This document shows, piece after piece, positions 1-9,700 of a DNA stretch of 18,018 nucleotides (its first letter is position 1; every line of letters starts with the position of its first letter). The position numbers were made by a program, and so were the translations under genes. Location: positions 1 through 18,018 of the forward strand of contig JADGIZ010000253.1 in assembly GCA_027604665.1 (NCBI GenBank). The letters are read 5' to 3'. Origin of the DNA: Polyrhizophydium stewartii (taxonomy: Eukaryota; Chytridiomycota; Chytridiomycetes; Rhizophydiales). The notes beneath the pieces are model-generated. The model made no database searches. It had not been told where the DNA came from and saw only the letters and a list, made by a program, of their open reading frames with translations.

Positions 1-1362
1 CCCCCCACCAGTACGACCGCTTCATCCCCGACCGCGAGACCATGGAGTCCGCTACCGCAACCTTCAGTCGCATCAAGGAGCCTGTCGAGAAGCCAAAGCC
101 GCTCGACGCTGACGAGCTCGCCTACCAGGCAAAGATGGCCCAGGCATGCGGCGTTGCCATCGACCAGCGCATCCTCGCCTTCAACGTCGAGCCCCCCACC
201 ATCGAGCGCCACGACCTGCGCACCACTTGGAGCCGCATGCACCGTCCAAACACAAAGATTGCCCGCCGCCGCATCCCCACCGTCCCGGAAAAGGTCCTCG
301 ATGCCCCCGGCCTCGTCGACGACTTTTATCTCAACCTGCTTGACTGGTCCTCGCGCAACATCTTAGCCATCGCCCTCGACCGCACCGTCTACATCTGGAA
401 CGCAGACACTGGTAGCGTCCAAGAGTTTTGCTCCACCGCAGAAGACGACCTCGTCACCTCGCTGCAGTGGACTCTCGACGGCTCCTACCTCGCCGTCGGC
501 ACCGCCAACGGCGACGCACAGATCTGGGATGTGGACTCGGCGTCAAAGGTTCGCACCATGCGCGGCCGCAACAGCCGCGTCGGTGTGCTCTCGTGGGACC
601 GCCACATTGTCTCTTCAGGTGCTCGCGACGGGAGCATCTGGCATCACGACGTCCGCGTTGCCAACCACAAGGTTGCCGAGCTCCTTGGCCACTCGTCAGA
701 GATCTGCGGCCTCAAGTGGCGTCCGGACGGCCAGATGCTTGCCAGCGGCGGCAACGACAACCTTGTCAACATCTGGGATGTGCGCTCCACCACTCCCCGC
801 TTCACAAAATCAGAGCACATGGCCGCCGTCAAGGTGCATCCATCCCCTCACGCATGACGCAACTTTGCTCGGCCGTGCTGACTCATATTTCCACCTTTCT
901 GCCCAGGCAATCGCATGGTGTCCCTGGCAGCTCAACTTGCTTGCCACCGGCGGTGGCACCGCGGACAGGACCGTCCATTTTTGGAACACAACCACCGCAG
1001 GCAAGGTCACGTCCGTCAACACGGGCTCACAGGTCACGTCGATTGTCTGGTCCCGCGAGTACAAGGAGTTCCTGACCTCGCATGGCTTCCCGGACAACCA
1101 ACTTGCCATCTGGAGTTACCCATCCCTGCGCAAGGTTGCGGATCTGCCCGGCCACGACTCGCGTGTGCTGCATACTGCTCTCAGCCCCGACGGCCAGACG
1201 GTTGCCTCGACGGCAAGCGACGAGAACCTCAAGTTCTGGAAAGTGTTCGAGTCCCGCAAGGCCAAGGGCGCCTTGGCCGGCGCCGGCGCCACGGGCATCT
1301 CTGCCGACGACCTCGCCGACGGCCCGCTCGCAAAGTCTTACGCCCGCATGACCATCCGCTGA
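1..1362 (+). CDS. CDC20: CDC20, APC/C co-activator (5'-partial, two exons visible)
   Basis: Cdc20 recruits substrates to the anaphase-promoting complex at the metaphase-anaphase transition. Exons are <1-833 and 907-1362, with a 73-nt phase-0 intron (834-906). The frame is open to the window edge; a CAG at 9-11 could be a 3' splice site, so the N-terminus lies upstream. Just inside is the C-box DRFIPDR (15-35). A linker ending [13 protein letters not shown] leads into a seven-bladed WD40 propeller with several blades closed by WD/IWD. Stretches such as VAWCPWQ-like [27 protein letters not shown] and HGFPDNQ favour Cdc20 over Cdh1. The protein ends in MTIR, which is the Ile-Arg tail that docks on APC/C TPR subunits. 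The N-terminal D-box/KEN-type degrons would be outside the window. Nothing looks broken. The ATG at 42 lies inside the C-box region and is not the true start. Confidence 0.95.
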
Positions 1363-1450
1363 TAACTGCCACTCGTCCTCTGTCCCGCTCCCCAATGTCG
1401 CCTCCGCCTGACAGAACGCAACGGCTTGAGAGCGAGCACAGTAGCGCTTA

Positions 1451-1456
1451 AATAAA
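1451..1456 (+). promoter_or_regulatory. Polyadenylation signal of CDC20
   Basis: A canonical AATAAA lies 89 nt after the CDC20 stop and before the next gene. Its position fits a fungal 3' UTR. The assignment rests on motif and spacing only. Confidence 0.5.
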
Positions 1457-1578
1457 CGCAGCAAGACTTGTGACTTGGCATTACATCGCGAGCAGACCTC
1501 GTCTGGATCTTGCCAGCAAAGGGTTTGCTCCTCCAAAAGCGGCGACAGCGACAGCATCAGCACACGCACGGGTGCGGT

Positions 1579-4500
1579 ATGTCCACGCACAAGACCGTCT
1601 CCGAGGCGACGGCCGCCCACGATGCGTTCCTGGCAAAGGTACGACCGCATCCCACATCCAGGCCGCACGCACATGCCGCACCGCCCCGTCCGCGCGCGAG
1701 CGGCGCGCGCCTTGACGAACCCAGCCGCTCCGAGTCGTATCTCAATCGACTCGTGTGGGCCAAGGCGGCCCCGACGCCATCGCTGCCACAGCCACTGGCC
1801 TTGCCGCCTCGTGCCGGATATGCGTACTAGATCTGGCGAGGCCGTGCTTGCGCGCGCGTGTCGACAGGCGGTGGTGTTGGGCAGCCGGGCCGCGCCTCGC
1901 GCCGCCGCCCGAGGCCGTCGCCGATTCACGACAAAGCTCGGGTCGCGCTCTCGACCGGCGCTGCCGCACAGATCGCGGGCCGGCGGGGCTCGACTCGGCT
2001 GGCCTTAAAACCCGTACAGGCAGCAAAGCATCTCTGCTCGCTCCCAATGAGCTTCCGCGCATCCCTGTCCCGCAGCGACTCATCCTCCTCCTTCTGGCGC
2101 CAGCCGCTGCTGACCACAATAACCCGCCGACTTGACTCTGATTCGCAACTGCATGCAAACGGCTGATGGCCAGATCGGCTCAAAGATTGGCGTCCTGACC
2201 AAGGACGGCAGCACCGTGCCGCTCGTGTCGGCGACATTCACCGACCCGCAGGGCAAGGATCACGAGACACCGGCCAGCACCCACTTTGTCAAGCCCTTCA
2301 AGCGGCGAAACCTGCCCATCATCGCAAAGCGATTCGCCCCACGAGCCGAAAAGATGCAGAGCCATTCCAGCGGATCGGTCGCGGCTGGGTCATCGCCTGC
2401 AATGACGTCGGCCGCGTCGTCCTCACAGGCGGCCGTCGGCCAGGTTCCTCTTGGCCCCGCAGCTGTTCCATCCGTCTATCCATCGTCGCAGACACACTCG
2501 CAGATCAATGGCCACCCGCACGCAGCTGTTTTCATGACCTCCCGCTCTGGATCCATCGCCTCTTCCATCAGCGCCACTGCCGCCGGAACGGCCACGCTCG
2601 GAGCCTCGTCGTCCATCAAGCAACTAAACGCATCCGGCTCCCAAGTGCCGGCCTCGGGGACTGCCCGAGCTCATCCGTCGTCAGTCCTCCCGCAAGGATC
2701 TGGCGTCCCGGTTCCTTCACCATCCGGATCTGCTGTTGCCGCGCCGGCCACATCGAAGCAGTCCTCAGTCGTTGGCTCAAAAGACCCGCCGCTATCGCAA
2801 CCGCTTCCCGCTGCAGAGCAGGACTCGGTGCCATCCCAGGCCAACGGCTCCAGCTCGCCGACGCAGCAAGCCACGCAATCCAAGGCAGCCGCGCCGTCGC
2901 TCCAAACGGCGCTGTCCGCGGGGCCGCGACACGCAGCGCAAGGCACCCAGCCCAACCGATCCGATGATGCAGACGAGCCTTCGACGCTGCCCATCTCGCT
3001 GCCGGCATCGACTCAGCGCCTCAAAGGGCCGCAAAACTCCAAGCAGCTGATGCTGCAAAAGCAGCGCAACCTCAAGTACGGCCAGTTCCTCGCACGCAGC
3101 CTGTCCGATCAGGCCTCGCTCGGCCCAGGGGCGGCGCCATCGTCCACTCTGGCCCGGAGCGGCGCGACGATGCAAGTGACGCAGCTTGCTGCCCCTGGCT
3201 CATCAGAATCTGCGACTGCCGCTTCGGGCTCTGTGGTTTCTCCTGGCGATCGAGCAGCCAGACATGCGTCCGCCGCCGACACAATGGTGGATCCTGAGGC
3301 TTCCGGGCCGAGCACGGGTGCACCCAAGCCCAGCGGAGCAGATTCACTAGAGTCTGATCTGCAGGGACCAAATGCTGGTGACCGGGAGCTGCGGCCCCAC
3401 CCCGAACCACAGACGCGGCTTGACGGCAATCTCGACGATGCAAGCGGCCTGACCGCCGATGCCCGGTGAGAGTTGACGAGGTTTGCAGTCTGGCAGAAAC
3501 CATGTCGCAACTGACCCTGTGCCAAGTCGTAGTGATGGCCGCATACAGAGACAGCCGATTGTTGGGTCCGTGCAGACTGGCATCGCTGGCCAGCCGTCGC
3601 ACACGTCGGTGCCGGCCTCCGCTGCTCAGCGTGCATGGTCGACACCTCGCCAAAATAGTCTCACGGCAGGCTGCTATGACGGCGCTGGTGCGGCTCCGCA
3701 GCCGGCCATTGCAACGGTCGTTGCAGGCACAAAGAACACCGCCAGCGCATCGTCCGGCGATTCAGCTGCGCCAGTGCAGAACGGCTTTGCGGCCGCATCT
3801 GGCGCGACGAGCCGCGACGGCTCGCGGCCAGGCAAGGACGACAGCGATCGCGGCGAGATGCTGGTCGTCGAGGCCCCCGTGCCGCTTGCAACGCCGAGCT
3901 CCAAGCCCGTGTCGTACAGCTACGTGCTCTCAAACACAAGCGGCACGCAGCTCGAGAGCAACATGCTGCGGCGCATCCGCGAGTGGACTGTCTGGGAGGT
4001 CGCCATGCTGCGCGAGCTCACGCGCATGATCGAGCCAGTCTACGCCGCCGACAAGCTGTACGAGGCGGCCGCATACGGCCTCGACCGCGATTCTGACGGT
4101 GACGGCGCGGCCCCGTCGGACGCCGAGGCCGGATCCGGCTCGGACAGCCGTGATGCGTTCTCGCGCGACCCGCTGTGCCTTCAGGACCGCGACCGCCATC
4201 GCGACCGCGACATCCGCACCAGCCACAGCCACCACGGCGTGCGCGTCTCGTTCAAGCTGTCCGATTACGACGTCAGCGGCCGCAGCGGATCCGTGTCGAT
4301 GCGCGCGCCAGCACACAGCAACGTGCACCGCCGCAGCGCGCATCTGCAGGCCCACACGCACGCCCAGCAGGAACAGCAGCAGGCTGCCACTGGTGCTGCG
4401 CAGACGCTCGGGCAGGGATCACGTGCGACCGCAGATCCCGGAGCGGGTGCTGGCGCGCAATCTGCGAGCCGCCGCGCGGCAGCCAAGGCCGGCGCCGGTG

Positions 4501-5525
4501 TCACCGTCGTGCAGGCTCCAGGCAGCTCCACGTCGGCGGTGCCACTGCAGCCTGGCGCCGCATCGGCGTCAGCGGTGTCGGCGCTCGCATCGTCAGCGTA
4601 CCATCCTGGCATCGTGCGTGCGTCGCAGACACAGGCGGCCGCTGCAGCCGCATCTGTGCCCGGGGCATCTGCATCTGCATCCGTTGGATCCGTGGCCTCT
4701 GCAGCGGGAGTTTTTGGCATCGGTGCAGCTCCCGGGGCACAACCCGGCATCGACCCGTCGACAGCCGACGTCTTTGGGTCCTTTGTTCAGTATGGCTTCC
4801 AGCCCACGCCGCAGCACTATCCGTACATGCGCAACCTGCCGCCATCGATTCCCAACGGCACATTCAACGCCACGTTTGTCAACTCGAAGCAGTACATCTC
4901 GTCGCCCGCCGTGCACGCCCAGCACGCCATCCCGAAAGCAACGGCGGCGTCCAAGCAGCCAAAGCTGCCTGTGCGCAAGAGCCTGAGCCGCATGCCCACG
5001 CCGGCGGCCGTCACGCCTTGGGGATCCGACTCGGGTGCCACGCCAAAGCGAAAGACACGGCCGCAACAAGCTGGCTCGCAACAAGGCACATCACAGTCAC
5101 AGCAAGCACCAGGTCAGCAGGCACAGCAGCAACAGCAGCAGCAACAGCAGTCGCAGCAAGCGGGAAAACAGCAGGCGGGCAAGTCAAAAGAATCTGACGA
5201 CGAGGACAGCGACTATGACGCCGACGGGCTCGTGCCGACCGAGTATCTGCTCGACGAGCGGATCGTGTTGCTCAGCAGCAACCACGCGGCCGAGACGCTT
5301 CCGGCCCCGGAGCCCACCGCGCAGCCAGACATTGCACCACAGCACGTACCACAACCCGCGTCCGATGCACAGCTCGACGCCCACTCGACAACTGCGATCG
5401 AGTTCTCCAACAAGTCGTGGGACGCCCGCGGATACAGCACGCAGATGGCCGACGGCGACGGCATTGCAGACTTTTGGGCACAGAGCCTGACCCTCGGCAT
5501 GAACCCGTCCGAGTCGCTGCTTCTT

Positions 5526-5556
<31 letters not shown>

Positions 5557-6645
5557 GCACTATCGGCACTGTCACGGACGTAGAAGGCGAGCCGAATCCG
5601 GGCGAGTCTGCTCAGCGAGCTGCTCGTGCGCTTCCAAAGCGGGCAAAGGCTGGTGCACCGCCTGGGCCTGCGGATGTCAAGCTCGGCGGGCTCGGCCCGG
5701 ACAAGGACAGCGACGACTACCACGCCAAAGTGAGCATGCCGCTCGCAGTGATCTGTGTGGCGGGGACGGGACTGACCACGCCTCACACGCAGGTTGAGAA
5801 GCGCAACCGCCAGAAAGAATACAGCGAGCGTGTGCGCAGCATGGCGCTTGCGCAGCCGCGACCAGTCGACCGACTCGCAGTGGTAAACGAGACGCACTCG
5901 ACTCCGCTCAATGAGGTTGCGCCAGACAGCGATCCCGCCGACCAGGTGCAAGAGTCTGAACTGTCGTGCGCCGACGCACTCGAACAGCACGATTCAGGTG
6001 CCCCAGGCCCCCCGACGCAGCAGGAGCAGCCGCAACAGCAACCACACCCGCTCGCGCGCTCGGGCTCGGCAACCAAGACGCGGCTGCCGGTGATCGCCGC
6101 ACGCAACCAGGTCGCGGAGCAGCTGGCCGAGGCGGCCGCCCGACGCGAGAAGGTGCGTGTCGCCACGGCCATGCTATTCATGTGAGCAGCCCGCGCGCCT
6201 GGAGCCATGCACCCGCCCGCCCTTACTGCCTCGCACTCCTGCGCACGCGCGCGAACCAGCACGCGCGGCGTTGCCTGCAGTGCACAGATGCAAGCGCCTG
6301 CTGACCAAACAACGCGCCTTGCACCGCCGATGCCCGCAGATGAAGAGCTACGCCGCAGGCATCCGCAAGCCGGCGATCCCGCGCAGCTCGCCAAAGACGG
6401 CTTCGGCAGCCGCGCTCTCTGGCGCCGGGTCACGTTTCCCGCCCATCTCGTCAGCCAAGCGGCGCCAGCTCTCGTCGTCGGCGCCTGTCTCGGCCAGCGC
6501 ACTCGATCCGACCGCGTCGCCGACCCCCGGGGTCGCGCAGGGGCTTCCCGATCACGGCGCGGCGGCCGAGCTCCAGCGCCTCGAGAAGGAGCACCTGCGG
6601 GCCGTGGCCGTTGCAGAGAGCATCCGGAGAGAGCTGCGGCTGTGA
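1579..6645 (+). CDS. Large low-complexity protein, unrecognised (five exons, about 1404 aa)
   Basis: Proposed exons are 1579-1638, 2174-3465, 3533-5729, 5793-6152 and 6340-6645; they join in frame. Internal introns have clear donors (gtgaga, gtgagc, gtgcgt), CTGAC branch sites and TAG/CAG acceptors. The first exon is least certain: an in-frame ATG at 2153 could be the start instead. Most of the protein is Ser/Ala/Pro/Gln-rich and probably disordered. Short ordered-looking islands are: the N-terminus up to the basic KPFKRRNLPIIAKRF; a helical stretch around 3952-4065 (LRRIREWTVWEVAMLRELTR); a conserved-looking PYMRNLPPSIPNGTFN near 4823-4870; an acidic patch before GLVPTEYLLDERIVLL near 5225-5270; and C-terminal helices. 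The last two exons hold two related basic motifs, KEYSERVR and KSYAAGIRKPAIP. These faintly recall the K-x-Y-A-x-x-I-x-K-P motifs of ciliary JHY-type proteins, but that is weak. I assign no function. Confidence 0.7.
1639..2173 (+). other. Long first intron (535 nt) of the unrecognised gene
   Basis: This stretch separates a 20-codon first exon (AAG|gtacga donor) from the main body (gatggccag acceptor). It is several times longer than the other introns here. No reading frame in it resembles a protein, and codon content looks random despite open frames caused by high GC. It may hold 5' regulatory sequence, or the real promoter and 5' UTR if translation starts at the ATG at 2153. No repeat or RNA gene was seen in it. 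Confidence 0.4.
5115..5159 (+). repeat. CAG/CAA tract coding a polyglutamine run
   Basis: Mixed CAG and CAA codons give nine consecutive glutamines (5124-5150), with flanking Q pairs broken by Ala and Ser. It sits in the disordered middle of the large unrecognised protein, just before its acidic segment. The CAA interruptions should make it more stable than a pure CAG tract. Confidence 0.9.
5529..5558 (+). repeat. GGC microsatellite coding ten glycines
   Basis: Eight GGC codons followed by GGT GGC code for Gly10, directly after the Leu4 stretch of SESLLLL in the large unrecognised protein. It is an in-frame trinucleotide run likely to vary in length between strains. Confidence 0.9.
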
Positions 6646-6733
6646 CGTGCGTGGGAATGAAGTCGCTGCACTGCAGCTGGTGCCCTTGCCGCCCCCGCCC
6701 CCCTTCTCCTGGCCGCGTATTGCCACTGGGCTC

Positions 6734-9700
6734 ATGTCGGCCAGCGCCACAAACAAGACCAGCGCCTCCAACCGCCTTGGCGGGCTCTCCCCCACGGACA
6801 ACATCCATAGCGCTACCAAGATGCAGGACCGCAACCGTTCCACGGCCTCGTTCGACTCGTTCGCCAGCAAGTCGGGCCGCTCGACGCCGATCATGACGCG
6901 GCTCATCGGGTGCACAACGCCATCGGACATCGACGACGCTGTTGGCCCCGGCGGCGGCAAGATTCCCGTGAGCCAGGCTCCTGCGGGAATGGCTCCTCCG
7001 CAGGTTCAGACAGCCAGAGGCTCTCCCCCGTCACGCAATAACTCGAGCCAGGACTCACAGCCACCTCGAAACGTGACAGCCAACGTCGTCCAGCTTGACG
7101 AGAGCCAAGCCAAGATCAACAAGCTCGAGGAGAGCCATACCCAGGTGAGCCCCAAACGCTTGGCGCGCAGTGCTCGCCGCTCCAGCCAGCGCTGATCCGC
7201 ATCAGCAGCACCGCGAAGAGCTGCTCGAGAAACTCAAGAAGGCAGTGGACCGTATCGACAGCAAGCCTCCCATCTCGAAGGGCGAGATCAAGAAAATCGT
7301 CAACGGCATCGTCGAATCGTGCATTAATGTTCTCGACTGTATCAAGGACGTCGAAGCTGCTACCGAAGCTGCTGCCAAAGCTGCCAAGCAGGCCAACAAC
7401 AAAGCACTCGCTAAAGCTTCGTACGGTCCGCACTTGGAGGATGTGTTCAAGGCCGTCAAGTCGGGCGTCAGAGCTGCATCCGAGGTGCGCTGCGTGCGTG
7501 TTGTCCATATGCGTCTCGATCTCAGTGCTGACCATCGCCGTGCACATGCTTGCAGAATAAGGATACTATCGCCACGGTACTCGACACGCTTGTCAAGCAG
7601 CTCAGTCCCAGCATTTCGATGCCAAGCGCCGGCGAGATCGGCAGCGCGCTCAACAAGGCTAGGTCGCTGACTGACTTCATTGAGCAGCTCAACCGCTCGC
7701 GCGATCCGCACCTGAAAGGCGTCAAAGCTGCCACGCGCTTTCTGGCTGCGAATGGCCTCGAGATCGCCTCGACCATTGTCAATGTCGCCAAGGTCGCCGC
7801 CGACTTTGTGCCCGTGCCGGGTCTTGCCATCGCCATCGGAATCATCGACAAGATCCTCAAGAACATCGGCGACAGCCGCGATGCACCCAAGATCATGCAG
7901 ACGTTCTGCGTGCACCTCGGCGAGATCAAAACCATCATTGCGCCAATGACTGACCAGAAATTCTCGGCCGATGTGCGGCGCAAGTGCAGCGACCTTGTCG
8001 CGCTACTCAAGGAGGCGGACGCGGCTGTCGAGCGCGCCAAAGCCGACGCAAAGACATGGCGTGCGCTCCTGGGCGGCACCAGTACCAAGATGAACGCGCA
8101 GATCGAGTCGCTGCGCAAGAAGCTTGACAGGATCAAGGAGCTGCTGTCGCTCGCCATGCAGGTCGACAGCGCCATGATGCTGATGCGCATGGCCAAGCAG
8201 CTCAACATCATCGATGTCAAGGCCGACAAGATGCTTGCATGGGTGTCCCTGTGCCGCACCGCGCGTCTGCCTGTCGTGCGCCGCTAACCTGTGCACTCGC
8301 CACTGCTGCAGACTGCTTCGCCCGCGCACACTGGTGCTGCGGCACAACGACTTTATGATTGACGATGAGTCCTTCCAAGAGGACAAGGGAGGCATTTTCT
8401 GCACGTTTAATGCCATGATGGATGGCAGTCCGTTTGTGATCAAGGAGTTCCGCGACGGCATCGACAGCCGTAAGGACGAGATCGAGGCCGAGGCGCACCG
8501 CTGGCTCAACGCCAACCACCCGAACCTGCTGCAGCTCACGGGCATCTGCCTCACCGAAAACAAACAGACGGGTCGCGGGCCATTCATTGCTCTTCCGTTC
8601 GTCAAGCACGACCTCAAGTCGTTTGCTGCCGCGAATCCTGATCTCGGCATGGACAACAAGCTCAGAATCCTGCTGCGCATTGCGCGCGGGCTCAAGTACC
8701 TGCACGAGCAAGCTCCAGATGCGCCGATTGTGCACGGCAGCTTGACCATGCGCCATGTGCGCGTTGGTGCGTAGATGCTGCAAGCCACGATTCAGCTGCT
8801 TGCGTGCCACGTTGCTGACAGCGGGTTGATGTCTGAGCGCAGAAATCAAGGAGCGCATGGTCGATGATGTGCGTGAGATCCAGGTCACCAAGGTGCTGAT
8901 TGTGCCAGCTGTCGGAATCGGCAAGCCCAGCAAAACCGATTCCTACGCGGATGCATTTGCCGCCCCGGAGGCAGCCAAGGCTGGATCCAAGCCAGATGCG
9001 AAGCATGACATTTTCTCGTTCGGCGTCATGGCGCTGTCGATCGTGCTTGGCAAGGAGCCGGCCCAAGTCAGAACCTCATATCTTGACAATCCAGAAGGAT
9101 TTGACAGGCAGCTATTCGATTTATTCATTCAAGCTAAAATGCAGATTCCGAACATCCGCCCGAACCTGGACCAGTTTATCTCCAGGCTTAACAACAAGCT
9201 CAAGATGGGTGCGTTTTGCATAATCATGCCTCTGTTTTCGAGGGATCGCTGACCCTTTTCATTTTCTGCAGAGCCTGAGCTCGCCCGTCCCGGTGCATCG
9301 GACATTGAGCTTCTCTGTGCTGCGTTCCCAGACTGGACCAGGGATAGCGGCATTACATTAAGCAGCAACAATCCACACGGCGATCTTGTGTTTATATTTG
9401 ACACAACAACGCAGCGCAGCACGGTCAAATGGCGACTCGATTGGGACGCCGAGCACAACTTGACTGCCCTGTGAGTGTACGCTTGCGCGCCATGCACCTT
9501 GGGAGGCTGCTACGGGCGGTGCTGATTTGTGCTGCAGCCGTCTCACAGCCTCAGGAATCTCTGGCGGCATTCCTGAGGATCTGGGTCGCCTGACTGAGCT
9601 CAGGACGCTGTGAGTTGCGTTTGGCTGCGAGCGACATGCTGCTTGCACTGCTGACCAACCGGGCGGCAGCTGGCTTGACCAGAACGAGTTCGACCGCGAG

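Noticed and set aside
1027..1929. 300-codon open frame on the minus strand opposite CDC20
   Set aside because: It is antisense to the well-supported CDC20 second exon and continues into intergenic DNA. The Arg/Ala/Gly-rich content is typical of GC-rich shadow frames and there is no domain.
2174..2260. LSm-like start (IGSKI) suggesting an Scd6/LSM14 or ataxin-2 protein
   Set aside because: Only a few residues match; the rest of the Sm fold and the downstream FDF or LsmAD regions are absent.
5783..6808. 341-codon minus-strand open frame opposite the large unrecognised gene
   Set aside because: It runs across two clear plus-strand splice junctions and an intergenic gap, and its composition is Arg/Ala/Cys-biased shadow.
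8217..8933. Minus-strand frames of 238-261 codons opposite the bundle and pseudokinase exons
   Set aside because: The plus strand has the kinase-fold motifs and clean introns; the minus frames show no motif.
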